Source: Verrucomicrobiota bacterium (GTDB taxonomy: Bacteria > Verrucomicrobiota > Verrucomicrobiia > Verrucomicrobiales > DEV007). From it: a stretch of 64,000 bases of DNA. The stretch covers positions 123,788 to 187,787 of the forward strand of contig DAOUQC010000001.1 in NCBI GenBank assembly GCA_030625775.1, in the 5' to 3' direction. Positions 28,340 through 37,882 of the stretch are shown here, one piece after another. Each line of letters begins with the position of its first letter. The stretch's first letter is position 1. The position numbers and the translations under genes are program-made. The notes beneath the pieces were generated by a model. That model was given only the letters and a program-made list of their open reading frames with translations. It had not been told where the DNA came from and did no database searches.

Positions 28340-31165
28340 ATGATTGATTCATTACCTGATAATCAAATCCGGATCACTACTCTTTCAGTGGCAACGGTGT
28401 TGTCCTTGGGTTTTGTATTCAGTGGTGAAGCTGCTCCTGATTTTCAGAAAGACATTGCCCCTTTGATGCGGCAGTATTGTGCGGGCTGTCACAATGATGA
28501 TGATTTTGAAGGGGATTATTCGATCGAGCGCTACGCAGATCTGGTGGAAGGGGGCTCCAAGGGTTCGCTTTTGAAAGCGGGGGATGCGGAGGGCAGTCGC
28601 TTGATCAAAATGATGACAGGGGGGATGAAATTGCACATGCCTCCACGAGATGACCCCCAGCCGTCTGAAGATGAAAAAGAGATGTTGAAAAACTGGATCA
28701 CGGCGGGAGCGGTTGGCCCCAGGCCTGAACACGATGTGTCCATTCTGTCCACTTTGACGGTTCCCAAAATCGTCGCGGCCAAAGGGGCCAAACCAGTGAC
28801 GGCGATGGAGACCTCGCCTGATGGCAAATTACTGGCAGTGGCCCGTTTTCGGGTAGTTTCCATTTTGGATGTTTCTGACAATAACAAAGTTCTGAAGCGT
28901 CTGCCTAACTTGTCGGGTAAAATCAATGCAGTGCACTTCACTCCGGACGGAAAACGTTTGCTGACGGCTTCAGGGATAGCTGGTTTGAAGGGGATAGCTA
29001 CTTTGTGGAATCTCAAAACGGGCAAGGTGATTGCTGAGTTTGGCGAAGGCTTTCACCGGGATGTTCTCTACGATGCGGAGTTGTCTCCCGACGGAAAAAC
29101 TCTGGCGACGGCGGGTTATGATACCAAAATAGGCTTCTGGGATGTCACGAGTGGGAAACGTCTGAGATCGATTGATATTCACAATGGGGCGATTTACGAT
29201 TTGGCTTTCAGCCCGGATGGTCAGGTGCTTGCCAGCGCCAGTGCGGATCAAACAGTGAAACTTTGGCGGGTGGACAGTGGCCAGCGCCTCGATACGCTCA
29301 ATCAACCCCAGGGGGAGCAGTTTGCGGTGGTTTTTACTCCTGATGGTAAAAATATTCTGGCAGCAGGGGCGGACAATCGCATCCGCTTGTGGCGCTTTAT
29401 TTCCCGCGACAAGCCGAAAATCAATCCACTGTTGCAGGCGCGTTTTGCCCACGAAGGGGATGTGGTGAAGCTGGTGCTGACTGCAGACGGTAAGAGATTG
29501 ATTTCATCGGGGGATGACCGTTCGGTGAAGGTGTGGTCGCTGCCTGATCTTAGCCAATTGAAAGTCTGGGACAAGCAGTCCGATGTGGCTTCAGCACTGG
29601 CACTGAGTGGAGAGGGATTCAGGGCCGCAAGGATGGACGGCAGTGTGGGGAATTATTCGCTGAAGGGTTTGCAGGCAAAGCAGCAAATAGCGATGGAGGT
29701 GGTAAAAAAAACCGAAGTGCAGAGGGCTGCAGGAGCAGAAGATCCAGTAAAAAAAGTTCAGGAAAAGGAGGGTTCTGTTGAATCGGTATTTGTTCCACCG
29801 TTGGAATTGGCTGGAGTAATTGACAAAAATGGAGATGAAGATGAGGTGCGTTTTTCTGCTAAAGAGGGGGAATCGTGGGTGGTCGAGGTGGATGCTGCGC
29901 GGTCAAAGTCACCGCTCGATTCGAGGATTGTGATCCTAGATACCAAAGGGGAACCAGTGGAGAGAGTCCGACTTCAGGCGGTAAGGGATTCGTGGTTTAC
30001 CTTTCGCGGTAAAAATTCGGATACGGCTAATGACTTCCGGGTACACAACTGGCGGGAGATGGAACTGAATGAGTATCTTTATGCCAATGGTGAAGTGGTG
30101 AAATTGTGGCTGTATCCACGTGGCCCGGATTCAGGGTTCAAGGTCTATCCAGGTTTCGGGAAACGACAGGGATACTTTGGAACCACGGCCCTTGCTCACC
30201 CCCTGGGTGAACCTTGTTACATTGTGAAGCCAATTCCTGCTGGGGTTGATCCTGCTCCCAATGGCTTGCCGGTTTACAAAATCTATTATGAGAATGACGA
30301 TGATTCCGAGCGGCGTTTGGGAAAAGATTCACAGCTCGTTTTCACGGTTCCGAAAGATGGGGAGTATCGGGCACGCATCACTGATGTGAGGGGTTTCGGA
30401 GGCAAGGACTATCGTTACACGATGAAGATCAGGTCCTTGAATCCTGACTTTGAAGTGACGATCAGTGAAAAGAAAGAACTGGTGTTCAATCCGGGCAGCG
30501 GACGTGAATTTGAGATCACAGTGCTGAGAAAGGACGGTTTTGAAGGCGAGGTTCGATTGGATATCAGTGATCTTCCCGAGGGTTTCTCGGCCAGTACGCC
30601 GGTGCGTATCCAGGCAGGTCAGGCCAAGGCGGCGGCGGTGATCAATGTAGCAGCGGATACCGGGGCATTTGATAAAGGGAAGTTTACTCTTAAAGCGAGT
30701 GCGCTCATTGCAGGCAAGGAGGTGAATAAAGAGGTTGCTGGTCCTGAAAATATCAAAGTGGTGGCGGCACCCAAGTTACTGCTGAAGATTGCAGCTGATG
30801 GCAAGTCGGGCAGTCCTAAGAGAGAAGAGGGCAAAGCGATGGAGTTGACGATTCATCCGGGAGAGACCATCACGGCTTTGGTCATCGTGGATAGGAAGGA
30901 TTTTAAAGAGCGGATTGATTTTGGGCGGGATGAATCCGGCAGGAATCTGGCTCACGGGCTGATCATTGATAATATCGGGCTGAATGGTTTGATGATCCCC
31001 AAGGGAAAAAAACAGCAACGTTTTTTCATCACTGCGGCGAAATGGGTGCCTGATTCAACCCGGTATTTTTATCTGCGCACCAAAGCGGGCGGTGGACATG
31101 CGACATTGCCGATTATGCTGCATGTGAAAACGAAGGGAAAGAAAGGGACGCTGGCGGAGCGGTGA
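28340..31165 (+). CDS. Cytochrome c (PSCyt1-type) and WD40-repeat exported protein
   Basis: 941 residues. A GGAG 6 bp upstream selects ATG 28340 over an in-frame GTG at 28328. The order is: signal peptide, a haem-binding CAGCH at residues 47-51 in LMRQYCAGCHNDDDFEGDY with likely distal ligand MKLHMPP, then about six WD40 blades (VFTPDGKNILAAGADNRIRLW, LTADGKRLISSGDDRSVKVW). The C-terminal third has Ig/PPC-like beta domains (ADTGAFDKGKFTLKASA). Position and family suggest an outer-membrane or periplasmic electron-carrying partner of the DUF1501 and DUF1553 proteins. The stop is embedded in GGCGGAGCGGTGAG, a 14-mer shared with the end of the gene at 3502. Confidence 0.92.
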   Translation: MIDSLPDNQIRITTLSVATVLSLGFVFSGEAAPDFQKDIAPLMRQYCAGCHNDDDFEGDYSIERYADLVEGGSKGSLLKAGDAEGSRLIKMMTGGMKLHMPPRDDPQPSEDEKEMLKNWITAGAVGPRPEHDVSILSTLTVPKIVAAKGAKPVTAMETSPDGKLLAVARFRVVSILDVSDNNKVLKRLPNLSGKINAVHFTPDGKRLLTASGIAGLKGIATLWNLKTGKVIAEFGEGFHRDVLYDAELSPDGKTLATAGYDTKIGFWDVTSGKRLRSIDIHNGAIYDLAFSPDGQVLASASADQTVKLWRVDSGQRLDTLNQPQGEQFAVVFTPDGKNILAAGADNRIRLWRFISRDKPKINPLLQARFAHEGDVVKLVLTADGKRLISSGDDRSVKVWSLPDLSQLKVWDKQSDVASALALSGEGFRAARMDGSVGNYSLKGLQAKQQIAMEVVKKTEVQRAAGAEDPVKKVQEKEGSVESVFVPPLELAGVIDKNGDEDEVRFSAKEGESWVVEVDAARSKSPLDSRIVILDTKGEPVERVRLQAVRDSWFTFRGKNSDTANDFRVHNWREMELNEYLYANGEVVKLWLYPRGPDSGFKVYPGFGKRQGYFGTTALAHPLGEPCYIVKPIPAGVDPAPNGLPVYKIYYENDDDSERRLGKDSQLVFTVPKDGEYRARITDVRGFGGKDYRYTMKIRSLNPDFEVTISEKKELVFNPGSGREFEITVLRKDGFEGEVRLDISDLPEGFSASTPVRIQAGQAKAAAVINVAADTGAFDKGKFTLKASALIAGKEVNKEVAGPENIKVVAAPKLLLKIAADGKSGSPKREEGKAMELTIHPGETITALVIVDRKDFKERIDFGRDESGRNLAHGLIIDNIGLNGLMIPKGKKQQRFFITAAKWVPDSTRYFYLRTKAGGGHATLPIMLHVKTKGKKGTLAER

Positions 31166-31252
31166 GCTTGTGGGGGAATCCAATCCTATTAGACGTAAAT
31201 CCTGCAGACTTGGTTTCCTTTAAAAATCTAATTTTAAACTAGATTAAATAAA

Positions 31253-31918
31253 TTGGATAGCTATATACTCCGCTTTAATGTGAAGCTGCGGCAAAATAGA
31301 GGATTTACTTTGTTTGAAATGCTGATCGTTTTTTCGATCGTAGGGGTTTTGCTTGCTTTTACGGCACCATCGTTACTGCTCATTGACTCTACAGGAGTGA
31401 ATGCCTCAGGTCGTGAGCTTGGCGATTTTTTAAACTTGTGTCGGAGCGAGGCGATTTCCCAAAGAACAGTAATTCGGCTTGGGGTTGTGGTTGAGTCGAC
31501 CAAGACAGAAGAAAAATTCAGGCGGTATGCAGCATGGAAATGGGATAAAAAATCTCGTAAATTCCAACAGTATTCGGAATGGCGTTCATTGTCGGAAAAT
31601 GTATTTTTTTCGGAGAAACTCCCGCGGAAAGCATGGGTATCTAGTTATGCACAAAAAGAACCTTCTGCCGTTCGAGGTGATTATATCCTTGATGCAAACG
31701 CAAAGGGATTCGAACAACTTTCATCTGAATCCGGTGAGAAAAGGACTTTGCGTTTTTTGGAGTTTTCACCTTCTGGAAGAGCTCAGGTTATGTGGGGAGA
31801 AGAAAGGAATTTAATCGTGTCAATTAGTTCTGGGAATTTTGATATCGACGAAACTTTAAACTGGGTGCAATTCACCGTGGATACGCTGACAGGAAGAACT
31901 CGTGTTTATAGGCCGTGA
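31253..31918 (+). CDS. Verru_Chthon cassette protein D (GspH/FimT-like pseudopilin)
   Basis: 221 residues from TTG 31253; GTG 31280 is an alternative. No ATG occurs before the membrane segment. The prepilin-peptidase site is RG|FTLFEM (cleavage after Gly17, Glu five residues into the mature helix), then a hydrophobic helix. SGRELGDFLNLCRSEAISQRTVIRLGVV is the typical GspH/FimT minor-pseudopilin segment. Together with the next three genes it matches the Verru_Chthon cassette set (proteins D, B, C, A) described for verrucomicrobia. The next gene's GTG overlaps this stop (GTGA). Confidence 0.88.
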   Translation: MDSYILRFNVKLRQNRGFTLFEMLIVFSIVGVLLAFTAPSLLLIDSTGVNASGRELGDFLNLCRSEAISQRTVIRLGVVVESTKTEEKFRRYAAWKWDKKSRKFQQYSEWRSLSENVFFSEKLPRKAWVSSYAQKEPSAVRGDYILDANAKGFEQLSSESGEKRTLRFLEFSPSGRAQVMWGEERNLIVSISSGNFDIDETLNWVQFTVDTLTGRTRVYRP

Positions 31919-32451
31919 AGAAATACAAATCATCTCAAGCCCAACCAGGCTTCTCTCTAGTGGAAGTCACCATGGCCATGACTATCGGTGCGGTGGCGAT
32001 GGTTTCTTTGATTAGCATTCTTCCGCAATTCATGAAATACGAGAGGGAAAGTGCTGACCAAACAGCCGTCGGGATGATCATGGAAGATATTCACGATCGA
32101 TTGGAAGGCCAGGAATTCAAAGAGGGGGTTCCTTCAATTAGTCCGATTTTTTACGATCAGCGAGGCCGGTTTTGGGATCCCTCCGAAGCTAAAGATGCTT
32201 CTGATGGAGCTTTACTACTGGATGGAAAATTCTTTCGTGGTGACATCAAGTTGGTGAAACCAGCAAGTTCATTAATAGCACCAAATTCTCCTTTGGTGAT
32301 CAAAATTGATTTTTACTGGCCGCTGGACAAAGAAGGAAACCCTTTAGGTAAAAAAAAGCCAAAAGCCAGCGTGACTTATTACGCTACCACTTTGACAGGA
32401 CCAGATTGGGAAGATATTGATCCAGACTACAGACCGAAAATTGAATACTAA
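31915..32451 (+). CDS. Verru_Chthon cassette protein B (pseudopilin)
   Basis: 178 residues beginning at GTG 31915, whose last two bases form part of the previous stop codon (GTGA). The cleavage motif is QPG|FSLVEVTMAM (Gly12, Glu17), followed by a hydrophobic helix and a beta-rich domain with FYDQRGRFWDPSEA and IDFYWPLDKEGNP. It fits a type IV pilin-like, GspI/J-type minor pseudopilin. No ATG lies upstream of the helix. Gene C begins inside its 3' end, so coupling is continuous through the cassette. Confidence 0.88.
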   Translation: MKKYKSSQAQPGFSLVEVTMAMTIGAVAMVSLISILPQFMKYERESADQTAVGMIMEDIHDRLEGQEFKEGVPSISPIFYDQRGRFWDPSEAKDASDGALLLDGKFFRGDIKLVKPASSLIAPNSPLVIKIDFYWPLDKEGNPLGKKKPKASVTYYATTLTGPDWEDIDPDYRPKIEY

Positions 32452-33445
32452 CCGGAAAATTTCCTGTATCAATACCGAGGCCTTCAGTGTTATGGAACTG
32501 CTGTTGGCTATGACGGTTTTGACTATACTTCTCCTATTGCTTATGAGTGCCGTGGCGATCATAACCGATGTATGGGTAGAGAGTGAGCGAACGATTCAAT
32601 CCAACCAACGTGCGCGCGCCAGTCTGGAACTTTTTACTCGAGAAATTACTCCGGCAGTGGTGGATACTCGAATGCAGTTCATAGTCGCCCCTGGAAAAAA
32701 CCTGGAAAAGGTGGGTGCGCAAAATATCGCACTGAACTCACCTGCTGTTTTATGGATGGCTCCATTGGGGAAAGGCGGAGAATTGCGCTGCATCGGATAC
32801 TATCTCTATCGCAATGAAAAAAATAATCACTATCGACTGAAACGCATTTACATCCGTAAAGATAATGAGAATGGCTATTTCCCAAAATTGATTGATTTGG
32901 TGAATGCCAGAAATCTAGATATCCGCACTGACCCGGTTAGCTCGGGGTGGTTCATCTACAACTGGGATTCGCAAGCTTTTGACGACACTTCAACATACAA
33001 TCAGAAAGTGATCGTATCTACTGTAGCCGACGGAGTTATCGCGTTCTGGGTGCAATGCTTGGATTTGCTTGGTAATCCTATACCGCTTGTTTCCGAGTCA
33101 CAATATCATCCGCACAGTGACTTGCTGTTTAACTCCGCAGCGTACTTTCATATGGCGACATCCACCCCGTTTGACAATGGTGATTCTTTTGTTTTTCTCG
33201 CAAAAACGCCCTTTGTGATGAAGGCTCACCGATTGCCTGCCGAGATGGAGATCTCCATTATTACCGTCGGCGACGTCGTTTTGAAGCGTGGTTTGTCCAT
33301 GCCTCAGATGGAAAATGTATTGAGAAAAAACGGCAGCTTGGACATAGAGGGTTCAGTGAAGTTACATATAAAAAAATTAGAGGAAAGTGGGATAACGGAG
33401 GTAGAAGTTTATACAACACGCGTAAAGCTAACCAATGGAGCTTAA
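32417..33445 (+). CDS. Verru_Chthon cassette protein C (pseudopilin)
   Basis: 342 residues if translated from TTG 32417, which has GGGAAG about 6 bp upstream and overlaps gene B by 35 bp. TTG 32441 is a shorter alternative. The prepilin motif is EA|FSVMELLLAM, with Ala rather than Gly at -1 and Glu at position 5 of the mature part. Downstream features include RARASLELFTREITPAVVDTRM and a long GspJ-like C-terminal domain. Gly/Ala variation at -1 is tolerated by prepilin peptidases. A purine-rich ATGGAG at the 3' end serves as ribosome binding site for gene A. Confidence 0.85.
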   Translation: MIQTTDRKLNTNRKISCINTEAFSVMELLLAMTVLTILLLLLMSAVAIITDVWVESERTIQSNQRARASLELFTREITPAVVDTRMQFIVAPGKNLEKVGAQNIALNSPAVLWMAPLGKGGELRCIGYYLYRNEKNNHYRLKRIYIRKDNENGYFPKLIDLVNARNLDIRTDPVSSGWFIYNWDSQAFDDTSTYNQKVIVSTVADGVIAFWVQCLDLLGNPIPLVSESQYHPHSDLLFNSAAYFHMATSTPFDNGDSFVFLAKTPFVMKAHRLPAEMEISIITVGDVVLKRGLSMPQMENVLRKNGSLDIEGSVKLHIKKLEESGITEVEVYTTRVKLTNGA

Positions 33446-36400
33446 TTGAAACTTAATCCAGACAGATCAACTTTTAAGTTGAAGGGAGAGCGGGCTATAG
33501 CATTGGTTACAGTGCTTATTATTGTCGCAATGCTTACGATTTTGATGCTCGCGTATATTTCATCGATGATTATCGAAAGTCAGGCGTCAGCTGCTTATGC
33601 GGATACGCAGCGAGCCAAAATGGTAGCACAGGGTGGACTTGCGCATGCGATTACGGTTCTCAGGACAAATATTCCCGAGCCTGCGAAGATCAGTGAAAGT
33701 GCTGAAACCGCTCCGGGCGAAAACTGGGCAATCAATCCTGGCCGACTTACAGTGTTGGATGATCAAGGGGGCGAAAAACACTATCCTCTTCATACGGGTG
33801 GGGCCGAGATTCCACCAAATCAGACCAGTGACCCTGATGTATATTCAGTTGATCTGAATGAACCAGTTCCTGGAAAAACAATACCTTCAATCACCTATGC
33901 ATTTGATTCTTCCGGGGAAGTAGATACGGATCAGGATCCGCCTCTGATGAGGGTGAAATGGATCAACATTCTTCGCGACCCCTCGGAGCCTGCTTCAAAG
34001 GAAAACCCTGTCGTGGCTCGCCACGCTTTTTGGATAGATGACGAGAGTGGGAAGATTAATTTTAACACAGCACTTGGGAAGCCTTCCAGGAATGATGATC
34101 CAGAAGGGTTCCATAAGCAATATGAACTGGGAATGATGCCGCCTCTATTCAGTCAAGGAGGGGGGGATGTAGAATACAATGAAAAGAGCACGAAGCGGCA
34201 ATGGGCACTTGGCAAATTGAGGTCAGTAAACCTGGACGTCCTTTTTGCTAAAAAGGCGGATCTGAATAAGGATCAGTTGGTCGCACACGCTTTTCTTCGT
34301 GGATTTAGTCGTTATCCGGAAGCAATACTGGATTATGTAAAATTGCCTGAAAATAAAAAAATGGACTGGTGGCATCGCAATCGCTACAACCTGACTTTTT
34401 ACAGCAGGTCGCCGGAATTCAACGCGTTTGGTCGACCTCGCTTGATGACAACCAACATCCCGCTTTCTCTGGAGGGAGGACCTAATTACCAGCTTCCCTT
34501 CGTGTATAATGGTCCAAATGCACCGGATACGCTGCACGATTTAAAAGGCGTATTGCACATGGATACGTTATTGGGAAGCCTCGGATTCACACACAGGATT
34601 TATGACAAGGGCGAAGGATGGATTCACGCTGCGAATGTGGTGAATCGTGCACAACTGGAAATGATGATGCGATATTTTCGTCGTCAATTTCCAGGCTACG
34701 AAGATAGTTTACTAGACAAATACGGAGAGGAAGAAGGTGCGCAGATTGCCTTGAACATGATGACCATGGCAAGGATGGCGACCACCACGATGCGGGGAGG
34801 TTTATCGGCCCATTCATACGATCTTGCTCTAAGGAGTACATCGGTAATTTATTCGCCTCACAGCTCAGAACGTCCCGGGCATTACCCAGAACGATATTAC
34901 TGGCGTTTCGAACCAGGTGCAGATGAGCAGTCGGGACGTTTCCTGACAGAAGATGAAGAATCCACCGATGACACGGTGCAGATGCTTCCTCAAACTCCAG
35001 GCCCTCATATTACGGAAATCCGCCTTGTTTTCAGATCATTCCCCGCCAAAGGATTGCCGCCACCGCTGGATAGGGAGGGCGGATATCGGCGCAATGATAT
35101 CAATCGTTACGGGCCAGTTCTTAGGCCTGCCAACAAACGATGGTTAGGCTTCCGTTTTGAGGTGGAATATTACATGCATGGAGTGGGGCCCTTGGTGAGG
35201 CTTGGTCATTTCCCTTTTAGAACCGATTACTTTGAACTGGATCTAGCCGGTGGTGGCGGCGGATTTGTCCAGGAACTTGGACCGGACGAACCTGAGAATG
35301 CAAGAGGGATTCATCGATACGACAAAAACTGGCTTTACGAAAAATGGCGGAGGGATCCAATGCTCACAAAAGATTGGGAGCCGGTTTTGGATTGGAAAGG
35401 GAGGAAAAGGAGCCGGCAGTTTGCTGATCGGCATAGCCTGCGCTCATTGACAGTAGGCGGATCATATGCGGGACCATTCGATGAATCTCTCAAGCCGGAA
35501 CGCCAACGGAACAGGCGAATTGTCAGAGGCCCATGGCGTTTTGTAGGGAGAGAGAAACAGTGGCTCGGTAATCCGGAAGATCCCAAGCCTTCCGCCAATG
35601 ATTTGCCGAGGGAATTTTCCGCTAACTCAACGGTAAGCATAAAAATCCGTTTCCGGGGAGGAATGGGGGTTGGCTCCCGGCCACGACAAATGATCCCCTT
35701 GGGCGAGACCAAAGAAGACACCTTGCAAGGGCAAGCAAGAATTAATCTCCGCTCTAGTGACATGGTCGCCCTTTCCTGGCAGATTGCAGACCCCCGCTTG
35801 AGTGCTCACAAAGAGCAGTGGTGGTACGAATCACCGGGTGATAACTCAGCGGGCACACCAGGAAGAAGAAATATCAACCAAGATTTCGAAGGCCTGTCTG
35901 AACCGGAGGAAGATTCCACCGAAAAAAGCAAGTTCCGCTATATTCAAAGAGCTCACAGGGCGTTTAAACTTGCTGGCTTCAGAGTTGATCGTCCAGATGA
36001 ATACAATTCCCGCAGCAGGGTGTCCTCAAAGGGATTCTGGTCCATGTTGCATACGGGTATTCAAAGTCAGATTCCTTGGCGCACCATTCGGCTAGGCCCT
36101 TCTGAGCCGGACGACCCGGAGGGCCCTCCCGATTGGCTTTTGATGGATTTGCTCGGAGGAACCTACCCTCTTCAGCATGATCAGTGGAAGATTAATTCTA
36201 CCTTGCCAGATGAATTTTCAACGGTGTCTTACATGCAAAGCACCACGGGGGCGATTAATCTGAACAACAAAACCTATCCCAACAACAGCCCGTATTTCCA
36301 GGCCCCTGAGCGGAAAAAACCGTTGGAGGCCGTATTCAAACATCTTCGCAATGACGGTAAAATAGGGCAACTCCTTGACGGTATTCAAACCTATCAAACT

Positions 36401-37051
36401 GACAGCTATTTTAAATACGTTGGTGAGTTGTCCGAGGTAGACGGATACAAACGGACTGATTCAGAAGCAACACAATTTCAAAATGAAGAACTATTAAGAA
36501 ACATGGTAGGATGCCTTACTACCAAATCGAACACTTTTGGAGTGTGGGGAGTCGGGCAAGTGGTGAAAAAACGTCCCGGTAATGAAAAGTGGGAGCAGTT
36601 TGAAGATGGCGACATAGTGCAGGGAGAAAAACGGTTTTTTGCGATTGTTGAACGATACATTTGGCCAGGCAAAGACGGGGTTCCAGGAAATGCGCATGTG
36701 AATTCCTGGGGAGTCTGGGATAGGCATGCGAAAGGGAATAAGTATATTCCACCTAAAGGTAAAGGTGCTCCTACAGATCTGATTCCTACTGACGGGGCAT
36801 TAACTGATCGCTTGTTTCAGTTGCCGGGTTCACCCCCTACCAGGAAAAATGGGGACAGCCAACGACTTGCTCTTGAACTTTCTGGAACTTACCCTGAATT
36901 TGATGGACCACAGGAAGTGGAAATGGGTCGCTATGCTACAAGGGCTTTGGGTAAAGTAAAGTGGTCATCCAGTTCGCTGGAGGACGCCTATAATCCTCCG
37001 CAACCTGTCATTAAATATAAAGTCGTGTATATCCGATATTTAGACGAATGA
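33446..37051 (+). CDS. Verru_Chthon cassette protein A (large GspK-like component)
   Basis: 1201 residues from TTG 33446, directly after the stop of gene C. GGAG lies 5-6 bp upstream. The N-terminal KGERAIALVTVLIIVAMLTILML is a PilX/GspK-like membrane anchor without a classical Glu5. The rest is a very large hydrophilic beta-rich domain with many charged Pro/Gly/Arg segments and no recognised enzyme motif. The protein is several times longer than GspK of type II secretion. In the cassette context it is probably the capping or major surface part of a pseudopilus. The stop overlaps the next ATG (ATGA). Confidence 0.85.
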   Translation: MKLNPDRSTFKLKGERAIALVTVLIIVAMLTILMLAYISSMIIESQASAAYADTQRAKMVAQGGLAHAITVLRTNIPEPAKISESAETAPGENWAINPGRLTVLDDQGGEKHYPLHTGGAEIPPNQTSDPDVYSVDLNEPVPGKTIPSITYAFDSSGEVDTDQDPPLMRVKWINILRDPSEPASKENPVVARHAFWIDDESGKINFNTALGKPSRNDDPEGFHKQYELGMMPPLFSQGGGDVEYNEKSTKRQWALGKLRSVNLDVLFAKKADLNKDQLVAHAFLRGFSRYPEAILDYVKLPENKKMDWWHRNRYNLTFYSRSPEFNAFGRPRLMTTNIPLSLEGGPNYQLPFVYNGPNAPDTLHDLKGVLHMDTLLGSLGFTHRIYDKGEGWIHAANVVNRAQLEMMMRYFRRQFPGYEDSLLDKYGEEEGAQIALNMMTMARMATTTMRGGLSAHSYDLALRSTSVIYSPHSSERPGHYPERYYWRFEPGADEQSGRFLTEDEESTDDTVQMLPQTPGPHITEIRLVFRSFPAKGLPPPLDREGGYRRNDINRYGPVLRPANKRWLGFRFEVEYYMHGVGPLVRLGHFPFRTDYFELDLAGGGGGFVQELGPDEPENARGIHRYDKNWLYEKWRRDPMLTKDWEPVLDWKGRKRSRQFADRHSLRSLTVGGSYAGPFDESLKPERQRNRRIVRGPWRFVGREKQWLGNPEDPKPSANDLPREFSANSTVSIKIRFRGGMGVGSRPRQMIPLGETKEDTLQGQARINLRSSDMVALSWQIADPRLSAHKEQWWYESPGDNSAGTPGRRNINQDFEGLSEPEEDSTEKSKFRYIQRAHRAFKLAGFRVDRPDEYNSRSRVSSKGFWSMLHTGIQSQIPWRTIRLGPSEPDDPEGPPDWLLMDLLGGTYPLQHDQWKINSTLPDEFSTVSYMQSTTGAINLNNKTYPNNSPYFQAPERKKPLEAVFKHLRNDGKIGQLLDGIQTYQTDSYFKYVGELSEVDGYKRTDSEATQFQNEELLRNMVGCLTTKSNTFGVWGVGQVVKKRPGNEKWEQFEDGDIVQGEKRFFAIVERYIWPGKDGVPGNAHVNSWGVWDRHAKGNKYIPPKGKGAPTDLIPTDGALTDRLFQLPGSPPTRKNGDSQRLALELSGTYPEFDGPQEVEMGRYATRALGKVKWSSSSLEDAYNPPQPVIKYKVVYIRYLDE

Positions 37052-37776
37052 GCCCCCCCCCACCTTTTTACAGTTTGAGAACCCGATTAGTTTCGGTTTA
37101 TTTGTGTGTGACTCTGGCATTGTGTGTAATTACGACAGCATACTCCGAGCAACTTAAAAAAGGCATGGTGCCAGTTGCGCCAGAGCTTCTTTTCAAGGCG
37201 CTTCCGAAAAGCGCAGAAGGATGGAAGCTCAAACAATCCAAAGGAAGGAGTGGTATTGGGATATGGTTGGAATCCGAAGTTCTGAGAGAATTTGAACGAG
37301 ACATCCAGCAGAAGAGTAAAAAACAAGAAGAACCAGCATCTACCAAAATCATCATCAAGGACACTGCAAAAGCAAAAGGAGGAGAGCTGGATTTATTCGA
37401 TGGCTTTAAGCCTGAAAAGTTTCCTGAAGAGGGATATGAATACCTTTATCTCGGAGGAGTACCGGCCATTTTGGCTAACCATAAAAATAAGGAGATTGAA
37501 GCGCAATTTTTGATTAAAGATCGATTCATTTTAACTATCATCATGCGCGGCCAGTCATCAAAAAAACTGAAAAACTGGTTCAAGAGAGTGAAGTTTTCCG
37601 TTTTGCTGGCTATTCCAGAAGGCCCAAAGGTTTATCTTCCCAATGAAGTTGCAGTTATAAAAATTGATGAGCTCGATCCGTCAAAATCAAGTAGTTACGG
37701 TTCCAGTGCATCTATAGCTGAGACTCCCGGCGAGGAAGATGATGTTTCGAATGTAGATTCAATCAATAATAAATAA
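37048..37776 (+). CDS. Exported protein coupled to the Verru_Chthon cassette, function unknown
   Basis: 242 residues. ATG 37048 overlaps the stop of cassette gene A, so it belongs to the operon. The first ~35 residues (RTRLVSVYLCVTLALCVITTAYS) form a signal peptide or anchor. The mature part contains LLFKALPKSAEGWKLKQSKGRSG, IKDTAKAKGGELDLFDGFKP and FLIKDRFILTIIMRGQSSKKLKNWFKRV, and ends in a Ser/acidic tail. I recognise no family. It is the only gene in this five-gene run with an ATG start. It could help assemble or anchor the pseudopilus, but that is inference from position. Confidence 0.8.
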   Translation: MSPPPPFYSLRTRLVSVYLCVTLALCVITTAYSEQLKKGMVPVAPELLFKALPKSAEGWKLKQSKGRSGIGIWLESEVLREFERDIQQKSKKQEEPASTKIIIKDTAKAKGGELDLFDGFKPEKFPEEGYEYLYLGGVPAILANHKNKEIEAQFLIKDRFILTIIMRGQSSKKLKNWFKRVKFSVLLAIPEGPKVYLPNEVAVIKIDELDPSKSSSYGSSASIAETPGEEDDVSNVDSINNK

Positions 37777-37882
37777 AATGTGGGCTTGGGATAGCTACAG
37801 GAGGAATCACTGTAAAATTCATGCCCTTATTGAATTCAAGTCCCTCTGCTGTGTGCGGGTAAGCCTGATGATCAACTTGCGT

